A stretch of DNA of 38,137 nucleotides from Desulfoscipio geothermicus. Its GTDB lineage: Bacteria > Bacillota > Desulfotomaculia > Desulfotomaculales > Desulfallaceae. The notes under the pieces were generated by a model. That model was not told the origin of the DNA, did no database searches, and worked only from the letters and a program-made list of their open reading frames with translations. Location of the stretch: the NCBI GenBank assembly GCA_016841905.1, contig JAENYF010000030.1, positions 1 to 38,137 of the forward strand. The letters are read 5' to 3'. The translations under genes were made by a program, and so were the position numbers. This document shows, in pieces, positions 25,264 through 33,436 of this stretch; position 1 is the stretch's first letter, and every line of letters starts with the position of its first letter.

Positions 25264-26904
25264 ATACTCAACTTTCACAGAACAAAAAACCCCTTTAAGC
25301 TAGGCACAGCCTGAAACCATCAAGTCTTAATTACTTATGTTGACAATTTAGGATGCAATAGCAACAGCAGGTAACATCTTATTCCTTATATATGTTGGCA
25401 ATTGTTGTAACCATATATTAACTTTTTCGGCAACAGATATTGCTTGGGATTCTACCACATTACCAATCACGATAGAGTTCATTATCATCAGCAATTGGGT
25501 AAGGGCTGCTTGATAGTCAAGTTCCTTTACCTCATCACACATTATAAAGAACAATTCCCCTAATGACTTAGGGTCAGTATTTAATCGTGACTCCCAAGAT
25601 AATACGATATATCGAGTAAAAATAATGCTAGTATGGGCCACCATCATATCATAGGAACGTCCTTGAAATTCTTTAGCCAACCGCAAGTAGGACTTAGCGA
25701 CCTTAAAAAAGGTCTCGATATACCAACGTATTCCGTAACAGCGAACAATTTCTTCATTAGATAAAGTACAATCAGTACTGAGTAAAGCTAACCACTGACG
25801 CTTTTGGTGTATATTTTTTACAAATACAATTTTAGCTCTGATGCCGGATTCGATTTCAACGATAACCGAAGATAATATACGTTTATCGGAAGAATTAGCG
25901 TCAGGATTTGATTTTTTATAGAGGTCTTTTAAAGTCACTAAAGTTAGCCATTTACCGCCATAAATATACCTTTGCTTGAGATCCTTTACCATCCCAATGA
26001 CAGTAAGACCTTCGTTATGCAGGGATTTAATCAAAGGGGCAAACATAAACCAACTATCCATCAAAATGGTATCCGCTTGAACGCCGGCTTTTAATGCACG
26101 GCTAACAAGGGACAATACAACCTCCGGAGTACTTTGAATCGCTTCTTGGCGGCGTTTGTAACCATGTGTACGTTTGTCTATAGATGAAGATATTTCGCAG
26201 TAGCGATTTTTGGGTTTACTCGAACTGAACAAGGAAAAATCAATTGGTACAAAAGAGTGCCCGTCCGACCAACCTAATGTTAACATCCGAAAGCCTTTAA
26301 CAAATTTACTACTGGTGTGATCAAAAACATTGGCAAGTAATTCTACTTTATTGCTTCTTCCACGGCTATAAAGAGAATCGTCAATGATTAGTACACGTTT
26401 TCTTTTCGAAGATGTAAGCTGAGCCATTTTGGATATTACATCCTGGCTAATATCCAATAAAAAGTTCCTCCAGCCAAAACGTGGATTATTCAAAAACCGA
26501 TAAACCACATTTTTACCGGGCAGATCCTCTTTTTTAGAACTTTGAAGCAATCTAAACCAATTTTTATTTTCAAAAACCATCGAGAATATCAAACAAAAGA
26601 CTGTTAGACAAGAGAATCCCAATCCTTTAACGATGCCAGCTTTGCGTAGATAACTTGCTATATTTAACTCTGAAAACGTATATTGAAGTCTTTTTGGCAG
26701 TTGCTTAACCCCTGAGTTTTTGATTATCATGATCACGGACACCTTCCTTGGTCTGGTAATTTTGGTTTTTGGCAATTCCATTTTACCAAAAAGGATTGGT
26801 GTCTTTTCTGTTTTTCGCAAAGATTTCAAGGGTTATTTTATTTACTAGCAAGGCCGCTTAATTGTTGAAATAATGGCTGTTTTGCAAGTGGGAAAGTTGA
26901 GTAT
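25264..26904. mobile_element. IS4-family insertion sequence, about 1.64 kb
   Basis: The outermost 13 bases are perfect inverted repeats: ATACTCAACTTTC at 25264-25276 and its complement at 26892-26904, with weaker matching continuing inward. They enclose one full-length transposase gene. No target duplication is obvious, since flanking bases differ (TTTTTTG against ATAAACA), so one side may have changed after insertion. The element appears intact. Confidence 0.82.
25348..26730 (-). CDS. IS4-family DDE transposase
   Basis: The transposase core shows the first Asp in LIIDDSLYSRGRS, the second Asp in TILMDSWFMF, and the Glu in the YREK signature YGIRWYIETFFKVAK (Y, two residues, R, three, E, six, K), which is exact for IS4 elements. 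The start is placed at ATG 26728-26730, after GGAAGGTG, giving about 460 residues. The open frame extends 33 codons further to a TTG at 26829, without a convincing ribosome site. No frameshift or stop is present, so it may be active. It sits between decayed recombinase and recA fragments on one side and a stray oxidase fragment on the other. Confidence 0.9.
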   Translation of the reverse strand: MIIKNSGVKQLPKRLQYTFSELNIASYLRKAGIVKGLGFSCLTVFCLIFSMVFENKNWFRLLQSSKKEDLPGKNVVYRFLNNPRFGWRNFLLDISQDVISKMAQLTSSKRKRVLIIDDSLYSRGRSNKVELLANVFDHTSSKFVKGFRMLTLGWSDGHSFVPIDFSLFSSSKPKNRYCEISSSIDKRTHGYKRRQEAIQSTPEVVLSLVSRALKAGVQADTILMDSWFMFAPLIKSLHNEGLTVIGMVKDLKQRYIYGGKWLTLVTLKDLYKKSNPDANSSDKRILSSVIVEIESGIRAKIVFVKNIHQKRQWLALLSTDCTLSNEEIVRCYGIRWYIETFFKVAKSYLRLAKEFQGRSYDMMVAHTSIIFTRYIVLSWESRLNTDPKSLGELFFIMCDEVKELDYQAALTQLLMIMNSIVIGNVVESQAISVAEKVNIWLQQLPTYIRNKMLPAVAIAS

Positions 26905-27282
26905 ATAAACAAAATATAATACATAGTTGATAATGTCAACATATACCATCTAATAAAATCCAATTTGTTAATATCAAAAGATAGTAGACTGATACGAAAA
27001 ATAATTTCGTGATGTGTTTGAACTAAGCCTCCGGCCTGGACGGGGTTGACCTGAATATAAAATTAGTTTTCCCTCCCTGGCTTTAACACAATTACAATTA
27101 CGATTTCAACCTTAAATCCAAAATATACAAAAGAGGTGGCTACCACCAAGGATATAGTGACAGATATGGTAACAGTTATGTTTTAATAATCCCAACAACT
27201 TGACTGTTAACAAGCTAACCTAATATATGTTGGGCTCTTAAATTTATAAAAAAACTGTCTTGACAATGGGGTCCACCTTGGT
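26905..27282. other. intergenic relic region
   Basis: No full gene is seen. A rightward open stretch near 27092-27186 reads TITISTLNPKYTKEVATTKD then IVTDMVTVMF and a stop; it looks coding but has no start and no known family. The rest is AT-rich without clear signals. Confidence 0.3.
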
Positions 27283-27350
27283 TTGGCCTCTACGACATGG
27301 TCACGTTGACTTGGAACGATAATTCCAACAATGAGAGCGGCTACAGAATT
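27283..27350 (+). repeat. 68-bp copy of the oxidase FN3-coding sequence
   Basis: These bases match 23834-23901, inside the third FN3 domain of the multicopper oxidase, with one mismatch (C to T), in the same orientation. The identity ends sharply on both sides. It is a relic of a larger duplication or a recombination footprint; see findings. Confidence 0.9.
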
Positions 27351-27363
27351 GTCTGCTAACCTT

Positions 27364-27387
27364 GCCTTCGGTTTCCCGAGGGCTTTT
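27364..27387 (+). terminator. short terminator-like hairpin
   Basis: GCCTTCGG and CCGAGGGC pair with one wobble, followed by TTTT. It follows the oxidase fragment and precedes the E1 operon. Confidence 0.5.
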
Positions 27388-27581
27388 CCTATTGAAATGA
27401 CAGGGTTACGAATAAAAATAAGTGGAATCGCTGTCCAATTAAAAATAGGATAGATTCCCTGACTGATTATTATCTGAAAGCTTTATTCCCGAAAATAGAT
27501 AAATGGTATACAATTAGGACAATACAGCTAAGCGATTAGCTGTGCGTGGGTAATGGTATTAAAAGATAGGGAGGGTTTGCC

Positions 27582-28538
27582 ATGGATAACCAGGAAAAGA
27601 AGAAACTCCTGCGGATGATGCTGTTAATCAGGCGGTTTGAAGAAAAACTGGTTGCTTTAAGCAAAGATCCCCAAAAAATTGGCGGTATGATGATTGTTTG
27701 CACCGGGCAGGAGGCGGCGGCTGCAGGGTCCGGGGCTGCTCTGTTGCCGGAGGATGTAATCATTACCAACCACCGCAGCCACGGCCATTTGCTGGCCAAA
27801 GGCGCGGAGCCGGATTTAATCATGGCTGAAATCTTTGGGCGGCGCACCGGCTACAACAAGGGCAAAAGCGGCACCCTGCACATTGCTGCGCCGGAAGTGA
27901 ACGCCTTGTGTACCACTACGGTGGTGGGTGGGGGCATACCTATTGCGATGGGGACAGCCTTTGCCGCACAATATCAACAGAAGGACTATGTCACGGTTTG
28001 CTATTTCGGCAATGGTTCCTCAGACGAAGGCAGTTTTCATGAAGCGTTAAATATGGCGGCGTTATGGAATCTACCGGTTATTTTTCTTTGTGAGAATAAT
28101 GTTTATGCCGGTGCTCAGCGTATGGAGGAGCACACCAAAGTTCAAAATATCGCGGACAGGGCCATTGCCTATGGTATGCGTGGGGAGATAGTGGACGGCA
28201 ACGATGCCCTGGCGGTTTACGAGGCTGTGCAAAGGGCCCGTGAGGAGTGCCTGTCCGGGGCCGGGCCGGTTTTAATTGAGTGCAAGACTTATCGCTGGGG
28301 CGGCCACGGCACTGCCGATGAGCAGCTTTACCAGCCCCAGGATGAAATTGCTAGCTGGAAAGAAAAGTGCCCGATTAATAAATTAAAGGCTGACTTGCTG
28401 CAGACCGGGGCGCTTACTGAACTGGATTACCAACAGATGGAAACTGAAATCGAGCAGATCGTGGACCAGGCCGTGCAGTTTGCCGAGACCAGCCCGTGGC
28501 CTGATCCGGCGGAAGCTCTAGAAGATGTTTATGTCTAA
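27582..28538 (+). CDS. acoA: 2-oxoacid/acetoin dehydrogenase E1 component, alpha subunit
   Basis: The 318-residue thiamine-diphosphate enzyme subunit has the E1-alpha layout: MMIVCTGQEAAAAG, NHRSHGHLLAKG, and the cofactor motif GNGSSDEGSFHEALNMAA (from 143) ending LPVIFLCENN. The usual motif begins G-D-G; here the Asp that helps bind Mg is Asn. The next gene encodes the beta subunit, 22 bases on. Sequence character (short, 'GGMMIVCTGQEA', 'KSGTLHIA') is closest to the acetoin dehydrogenase type, but pyruvate or branched-chain substrates cannot be excluded, so the symbol is tentative. The start has GGGAGGG eight to nine bases upstream. Confidence 0.85.
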   Translation: MDNQEKKKLLRMMLLIRRFEEKLVALSKDPQKIGGMMIVCTGQEAAAAGSGAALLPEDVIITNHRSHGHLLAKGAEPDLIMAEIFGRRTGYNKGKSGTLHIAAPEVNALCTTTVVGGGIPIAMGTAFAAQYQQKDYVTVCYFGNGSSDEGSFHEALNMAALWNLPVIFLCENNVYAGAQRMEEHTKVQNIADRAIAYGMRGEIVDGNDALAVYEAVQRAREECLSGAGPVLIECKTYRWGGHGTADEQLYQPQDEIASWKEKCPINKLKADLLQTGALTELDYQQMETEIEQIVDQAVQFAETSPWPDPAEALEDVYV

Positions 28539-28560
28539 TACTTGGGGGGAGGTAGGGAAA

Positions 28561-29535
28561 ATGCAGCAAATCACCCTGGGAGAGGCCGTTAATCAGGCCT
28601 TGCGCGAGGAAATGCGCCGCGATGAGCGGGTTTTTATCGCCGGCGAAGGTGTTGGAGTAAGTATCCATAGCGGTCCCGGTGCCACCAGTGGGCTGCTGGA
28701 GGAATTCGGCCCCCGCCGGGTCAAGGACACCCCGGTTTCCGAAGCGGGTATTGCCGGTCTGGCGGTGGGCGCGTCGGTAATGGGGCTGTTGCCCGTGGTG
28801 GAAGTTATGTTTAATCCTTTCTTTACCATCGCTGCGGATCAAATTGTCAACCACGCGGCCAAACTGCGCTACTTATCCGGCGGCAAAAGCAAGTTTCCCC
28901 TGGTGGTGCGTATTAAGACCGGAGCTGGCATTGGAGCCGGCTGCCAGCACTCGCATAATTTAGAAGCCTGGTTAGCCCATTCGCCCGGCCTTAAGGTAGT
29001 CATGCCCGCTACACCGGCTGATGCCAAAGGTTTGTTGAAATCGGCTATTCGTGACGAAAACCCGGTTATTTTTATCGAAGATATAATTTTACATTGGGTC
29101 CCCGGTCCCGTGCCCGAGGAAGACTATACAATTCCTATCGGGGTGGCGGATATTAAAAAACCAGGCACGGATGTGACGGTGGTTACCTGGTCCAAAGCGC
29201 TCGGTACAGCTTTTAAAGCGGCGGGTCAGCTGGAGCAGGAGGGGATCAGTGTGGAGATAGTGGATTTGAGGAGCCTGGTGCCCCTGGACGAGGCTACTAT
29301 CTTAGAGTCGGTTCGGAAAACCGGCCGGTTGGTGATACTGCATGAGGCTACCCGCACCGGTGGCTTTGGCGGTGAAATTGCAGCCCTGGCAGCGGAAAAA
29401 GCCTTTGACGCGCTAAAGGCGCCGGTGATCCGGGTAACTGCCCCGGATATACCCGTACCTTGTAGCAAGCCGTTGGAAGATTTCTATATGCCCAATGAAG
29501 CCGATTTAATTGAGGCCATTAAGAGACTCTTTTAA
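28561..29535 (+). CDS. acoB: 2-oxoacid/acetoin dehydrogenase E1 component, beta subunit
   Basis: The 324-residue partner of the alpha subunit starts at ATG 28561 (GGGGGGAGG upstream), not at 28525 inside the alpha gene. It carries the transketolase-like pyrimidine-binding domain (ITLGEAVNQALREEMRRDER, VFIAGEGVGV, TPVSEAGIAGLAVGASVMG) and the C-terminal transketolase domain (GTDVTVVTWSKAL, VEIVDLRSLVPLD, HEATRTGGFGGEIAAL). In E1 heterotetramers it supplies the catalytic Glu of the thiamine cycle, plausibly the E in GEGVG. No E2 lipoyl acyltransferase or E3 gene follows: the next gene is cinA after a terminator. The complex must therefore borrow these subunits or work differently. Confidence 0.88.
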   Translation: MQQITLGEAVNQALREEMRRDERVFIAGEGVGVSIHSGPGATSGLLEEFGPRRVKDTPVSEAGIAGLAVGASVMGLLPVVEVMFNPFFTIAADQIVNHAAKLRYLSGGKSKFPLVVRIKTGAGIGAGCQHSHNLEAWLAHSPGLKVVMPATPADAKGLLKSAIRDENPVIFIEDIILHWVPGPVPEEDYTIPIGVADIKKPGTDVTVVTWSKALGTAFKAAGQLEQEGISVEIVDLRSLVPLDEATILESVRKTGRLVILHEATRTGGFGGEIAALAAEKAFDALKAPVIRVTAPDIPVPCSKPLEDFYMPNEADLIEAIKRLF

Positions 29536-29613
29536 ATGATGGGCCTTTAATGTATATGCATTAGTGCCTTTCAGAGATATGACCGGAGTAAGGATGCTAG
29601 TCATATTTATAAT

Positions 29614-29655
29614 AAGTAACAAACGCAGGGTAACTAAACCCCGCGTTTGTTACTT
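29614..29655 (+). terminator. strong hairpin after E1 operon
   Basis: AAGTAACAAACGC (29614-29626) pairs perfectly with GCGTTTGTTACTT (29643-29655), extended inward by CCC/GGG pairs. No T run follows, so it may also work leftward or as an mRNA end. Confidence 0.65.
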
Positions 29656-29695
29656 GAAGCTATCTTAATAACACCGTAGCACAGGGGGCAGGTAA

Positions 29696-30943
29696 ATGAT
29701 CTGTGAACTTATTTTTACCGGCACAGAATTGCTGCTGGGTCAGATATTAAACACCAACGCGCAGGTGATCGAGCAGGAATTGTCTGCGCTGGGCATCGAC
29801 GTGTATCACCAGATTACGGTGGGGGATAACCTGCAGCGCTGTGCGGCGGCTATTCAGCAAGCGGCCGGGCGGGCTGATTTAATTATCGTCGGCGGCGGGC
29901 TGGGTCCAACAGAAGACGATATCAGCCGTGAAGCACTGGCCAAGGCATGCCGGCTGGACCTAGTGCAGGATGAAAAGGCCTTGACAGTGGTCAGGCGTTT
30001 CTTTGACCGGCTGGACATACCCTATACACCGAACAATCTTAAGCAGGCACTGGTGCCCGCAGGAGGCAAAGCGATTGACAACCCCATTGGTACCGCCCCG
30101 GGCATTATACTGGAGCAGGCCGGTAAGACCTACCTGTTGCTGCCGGGGCCGCCTATGGAATTTAATAAGATGGTCAAGGAGCAGATTATCCCCTTATTGC
30201 GCGGCAAACTGGCAGACCAGGTGGGGGTGATTAAATCCAAGGTGCTGAAATGCTGTGGCATTGGCGAGTCGCTTCTCGACGAAAAATTAAGGGATTTATT
30301 AAAGAGCACCAATCCCACGTTAGCCCCCACCGCCAAGTTTGCAGAAATACACCTGCGCATCACCGCTAAGACGCGGGAAGCGAGCCTGGCCGGGGAAATG
30401 ATTGCGGCCATGGAAAGTAGGGTTCATGAACGCATAGGTGCGCATATCTTTGGCGCCGACGAGGATACTCTGCCCGGGGCGGTTACCCGGTTATTGCGGG
30501 AGCAGGGCCAAACCATTGCCGTGGCGGAGAACTTTACCGGCGGGTATTTGTCCTATGATTTATCTTCGGCCGTTGGCGGGGAAGATACCTTTGTCGCCGG
30601 GCTGATTTGCAAAGACTACCGGCGGCTGCAGGGAAAAGCCGGCCTGGTGTTGGGCGAAGTACCGCTGAGTGCCGAGGCAAGGGCCGGGCATATGGCCGCC
30701 ATGGTCAGAGAACAATTCGGCTCCGATATCGGTTTGGCCGTTGCTGTGGAGTCCGGCGAGGCTGCCCGGTTTAAGGTTGCGGAATACAATTTTTACCTGG
30801 CCGGGGATTTTAATGGACAGCTAATGTTAAGCAAGGTAACCTGGAACGGCGAGAGGGAGGCCATGACCAGGTTTGCCGCAACCATGGCCATGGTTCGGCT
30901 TTGGCGTTTTCTCAAGCATGGCCTGCCTTTTGATGCGCCATAG
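29696..30943 (+). CDS. cinA: CinA-family protein with degenerate amidase domain
   Basis: A 415-residue protein of the CinA type: an N-terminal MoaB/MogA-like domain (about 1-170; ELIFTGTELLLGQILNTNAQ, IVGGGLGPTEDD, LPGPPMEF) and a C-terminal PncC-like domain (about 260-410). The N-terminal motifs are intact and imply ADP-ribose pyrophosphatase-type or nucleotide activity. In the C-terminal domain the nicotinamide-nucleotide amidase motif ESCTGG is ENFTGG, removing the catalytic Ser. The usual ATGIAGP stretch is AVAVESGEA, so deamidase activity is probably lost. The ATG at 29696 follows GGGGCAGG. Confidence 0.88.
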   Translation: MICELIFTGTELLLGQILNTNAQVIEQELSALGIDVYHQITVGDNLQRCAAAIQQAAGRADLIIVGGGLGPTEDDISREALAKACRLDLVQDEKALTVVRRFFDRLDIPYTPNNLKQALVPAGGKAIDNPIGTAPGIILEQAGKTYLLLPGPPMEFNKMVKEQIIPLLRGKLADQVGVIKSKVLKCCGIGESLLDEKLRDLLKSTNPTLAPTAKFAEIHLRITAKTREASLAGEMIAAMESRVHERIGAHIFGADEDTLPGAVTRLLREQGQTIAVAENFTGGYLSYDLSSAVGGEDTFVAGLICKDYRRLQGKAGLVLGEVPLSAEARAGHMAAMVREQFGSDIGLAVAVESGEAARFKVAEYNFYLAGDFNGQLMLSKVTWNGEREAMTRFAATMAMVRLWRFLKHGLPFDAP

Positions 30944-30962
30944 CTCAATGAAACTGAAAGTA

Positions 30963-31262
30963 TTATTTTTGGGGTGAGCGGGTTTCATCTTTGACCGGGT
31001 CGGGCAGGTCGGCCGCTTGGGCTTTTTTGAACCACAGCCAGGGGCTCAAATACCGCCTGTATTTTGCGAGCAATTCTTTGCCCATGATAAAACCGCCAAT
31101 CCAAAAAGAAGCTTCGCCGAGCACGACCAGGCCTGTGGTGATGGCCACCTTGCTGCTGGTGGGATAGGGCAAAAAAGGCACCAGCAGTATGGCGCCATAT
31201 AAAACGAAGGACAATACTACACAGATAACGCCAACTTTTCGCAATTTGTTTGGTTGCGCCAT
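30963..31262 (-). CDS. small two-helix membrane protein, transporter-suffix type
   Basis: The 99-residue protein starts at ATG 31260-31262 (GAGAGGTG before it) and has two membrane segments (about 9-30 VGVICVVLSFVLYGAILLVP and 42-62 ITTGLVVLGEASFWIGGFIM). They are followed by GKELLAKYRRYLSPWLWFKK, a basic cytoplasmic tail. This organisation, ending KYRRYLxPxxWF, is that of the small 'transporter suffix domain' proteins found in many bacteria, with no known role. It converges with cinA, with no clear terminator in the 19 bases between. Confidence 0.7.
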   Translation of the reverse strand: MAQPNKLRKVGVICVVLSFVLYGAILLVPFLPYPTSSKVAITTGLVVLGEASFWIGGFIMGKELLAKYRRYLSPWLWFKKAQAADLPDPVKDETRSPQK

Positions 31263-31615
31263 GCGCTTCACCTCTCCGCTACAGAAATTCGCCGGTTTGC
31301 AGTTTCATGAGGAAGTGCTTGATTGCATTATAGCAAATAAAAAGTTAAAAAAATTTATTTTTTTTCGTGAATTTTGACTGGACCGGCAGCACTGCTCCCA
31401 CCGGTGAATTAATAATTATTATAACTTAAAAATTTTACCAAGTGCCAATATCCGATCAATCTGATAAAATTAGATGGTCCTGCTGTAATCGATTGTCTCA
31501 TCTGTTAAGTTTAGCTGGAAATTTAAAAAATATTTAATATTTCCTTAAAGTATATTTAATATACAAAGGTTACAATAAGCAGGATGATAAATTTATCAGG
31601 ATTGGCAGGTGTCTC
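31263..31615. other. AT-rich intergenic region
   Basis: About 350 bases with long A/T runs (for example 31341-31370). No gene, RNA family or clear promoter is recognised. Part of it must carry the promoter of the leftward small membrane protein and of the rightward peptide at 31616. Confidence 0.5.
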
Positions 31616-31696
31616 ATGAAAGGATTTTATATATTGGTGCTCATCTTAGCAATTATTACGGTATTTTTGCCCACCGTGCATCGTGGTCTGGTTTAG
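31616..31696 (+). CDS. putative 26-residue membrane peptide
   Basis: ATG at 31616 with GGCAGGTG five to six bases before encodes MKGFYILVLILAIITVFLPT VHRGLV then TAG. It is a single hydrophobic helix with a basic N-terminus, typical of small regulatory or stress membrane peptides. A terminator-like hairpin follows at 31740. There is no homology knowledge; the evidence is start site, composition and its own terminator. Confidence 0.4.
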   Translation: MKGFYILVLILAIITVFLPTVHRGLV

Positions 31697-31739
31697 TATA
31701 TTTTTACCTAAAAAGGTTGCGGTTCCTGCCGCACCAAAG

Positions 31740-31775
31740 AGCCCGTTCTCCTGACCCGGGGAGCCGGGCTTTGTT
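31740..31775 (+). terminator. terminator-like hairpin before NCS2 permease
   Basis: AGCCCG (31740-31745) and CGGGCT (31765-31770) with inner TCTCC/GGAG pairing, followed by TTGTTTAT. Confidence 0.65.
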
Positions 31776-31855
31776 TATGGCTGCACTTTTCATATCCGGC
31801 TAAAAACGGTAATATAAACTTAATGGTTATTTTTTTGAGGAGAGAGGGTGATGTA

Positions 31856-33142
31856 TTGAACAAGCTAGGTTTAAAATACGAATTAGATGAGGCCCCTCCC
31901 TTGCCGGAATTGCTGCTTTTCGGCCTGCAGTGGCTGGCGCTGACTATTCCCACGATTATTATTATCGGCCAGGTGGTAGCGGTGCTGCACTTTGATAACC
32001 CCGGGCAGCAAGTAATATATGTGCAGAAACTGTTTTTCATAACGGGACTGGTCATGCTGGCCCAGGTGCTGTGGGGACACCGCCTGCCGCTTATTTCCGG
32101 CCCGGCCGCGGTACTGCTGATTGGAATATTAGCCGGCCAGGCCAGTGGAATAACCACCATATACACCTCTATTTTCATCGGGGGGCTGGTCCTTACTTTT
32201 CTAAGTATAACCGGTCTTTTTGCCCAGCTAAAAAAGTTTTTCACCAGCCGGGTGGTGGCAACTATTCTTTTGTTAATTGCCTTTACTTTGACGCCTACGA
32301 TTATGAATATGATTCTGCCTTCATCTGGCAGTCAAGTATCTGCTTTATTTAATATAATCTTTGCCATTAGCCTGGTTTTTTTAATGTTTGTATCCAACAA
32401 GTTTTTAACCGGCATATGGAAATCAACCTTAATAATTTGGGCTATGCTTATTGGTTCGCTGGCGTACTCAGTTATGACACCGGCATCTGTGGCCGTGGAT
32501 GCGGGTAATTATAAAGTATTGGCATCTTTCTTTACAGACATGACTTTTGAACTGTCACTGGAATTCGGTGTATTGATCTCCTTCCTGATTTGTTTTTTAG
32601 CTTTGTCCATTAATGATCTGGGTTCAATCCAATCCGTGGGTGAATTGTTAAAATTAGAGGATATGCCCAAACGTATCACCAGAGGGGTATCTTTTACCGG
32701 CTTGGCCAATGTGCTATCGGGTTTTCTTGGGGTTATCGGCCCGGTTAATTTTTCTCTAAGTCCGGGCATAATAGTATCCACAAGTTGTGCTTCCCGGTTA
32801 ACTTTAATACCCACTGCCTTGTGTTTATTATTGCTATCTTTTTTACCCGTGGCCATTGCATTTATGGATAGTATACCCCCTGTGATCATTGGTGCAACGC
32901 TAGTTTATGTGATGTGCTCCCAGGTGTCGGCCGGCTTGCTCATGGCTTTTTCCAATAAATTTAATTTTGATGGCGGGCTGGTTATAGGTTTGCCTGTCAT
33001 GCTGGGGATTATTATAGCTTTTATACCGGCGGAGGTGCTCAATACAATGCCGGTATCGCTCAGGCCAATTATCGGCAACGGTTTTGTGGTGGGGGTTGTC
33101 GCAGTGATGTTTTTAGAGCATATAGTCTACCGGGGCAAATAA
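31856..33142 (+). CDS. NCS2-family xanthine/uracil permease
   Basis: The 428-residue polytopic membrane protein has some 12-14 hydrophobic helices. The NCS2 landmarks are an opening ELLLFGLQWLALTIP, a central GHRLPLISGPAAVLL, and the conserved loop GPVNFSLSPGIIVSTSCASR, which equals the substrate-binding 'NxG..xxTxxxSR' of nucleobase transporters. The start is TTG 31856 with GAGGGTG seven bases before; the upstream ATG at 31823 has no ribosome site. Which base is moved (uracil, xanthine, urate) cannot be read with confidence. It imports nucleobases by proton symport in known relatives. It is monocistronic, apart from the small gene at 33171. Confidence 0.88.
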   Translation: MNKLGLKYELDEAPPLPELLLFGLQWLALTIPTIIIIGQVVAVLHFDNPGQQVIYVQKLFFITGLVMLAQVLWGHRLPLISGPAAVLLIGILAGQASGITTIYTSIFIGGLVLTFLSITGLFAQLKKFFTSRVVATILLLIAFTLTPTIMNMILPSSGSQVSALFNIIFAISLVFLMFVSNKFLTGIWKSTLIIWAMLIGSLAYSVMTPASVAVDAGNYKVLASFFTDMTFELSLEFGVLISFLICFLALSINDLGSIQSVGELLKLEDMPKRITRGVSFTGLANVLSGFLGVIGPVNFSLSPGIIVSTSCASRLTLIPTALCLLLLSFLPVAIAFMDSIPPVIIGATLVYVMCSQVSAGLLMAFSNKFNFDGGLVIGLPVMLGIIIAFIPAEVLNTMPVSLRPIIGNGFVVGVVAVMFLEHIVYRGK

Positions 33143-33170
33143 GTATTTCATCAGAAAGGTAGTGCTTCCC

Positions 33171-33332
33171 TTGAAAAAAATTAAAAATAAGGATAAAAGC
33201 TTAAACAATATGACCGTACCAATACACACGGACAAAGCAGAGCCGGGTTTTGTCCCTTTCTATGAGTTTGCGGAAGGACTGGACGAAATGAGTAATCAAC
33301 CAAAAGCGGATAAGCGTGATGAAGCGCGCTAG
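33171..33332 (+). CDS. 53-residue protein, paralogue of the one at 34156
   Basis: TTG at 33171, with AAAGGT about ten bases before, opens a 53-codon frame beginning MKKIKNKDKSLNNMTVP. The centre reads AEPGFVPFYEFAEGLDEM, which closely matches AEPGFMHLYEFGELNEM in the protein at 34156. Both have a basic Asn/Lys-rich N-terminus and a charged tail. The pair flanks the zinc-ribbon gene. I know no family; conservation of the central motif across two neighbouring genes is good evidence that both are translated. Confidence 0.65.
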   Translation: MKKIKNKDKSLNNMTVPIHTDKAEPGFVPFYEFAEGLDEMSNQPKADKRDEAR

Positions 33333-33384
33333 AGTATTGGCTTACCTAAATGCCGCAATATTTCTAGTTATTAGCAAAGGATCG

Positions 33385-33432
33385 GCCCTTCTTATGTCGA
33401 ATAAATAAACAAAATGAAATAAGGAGAAGGGC
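33385..33432 (+). promoter_or_regulatory. inverted repeat masking the ribosome site of the zinc-ribbon gene
   Basis: GCCCTTCT (33385-33392) is complementary to AGAAGGGC (33425-33432), which overlaps the AAGGAG ribosome site at 33421-33426 before the ATG at 33437. In RNA it could hide the site. The loop of 32 bases is AT-rich. Inferred only. Confidence 0.35.
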
Positions 33433-33436
33433 TCTA

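Noticed and set aside
31609-31803. Rightward 64-codon frame overlapping the 26-residue peptide
   Set aside because: It runs through the terminator hairpin, has no ribosome site at the right distance, and its composition is not protein-like; the shorter frame at 31616 is better supported.
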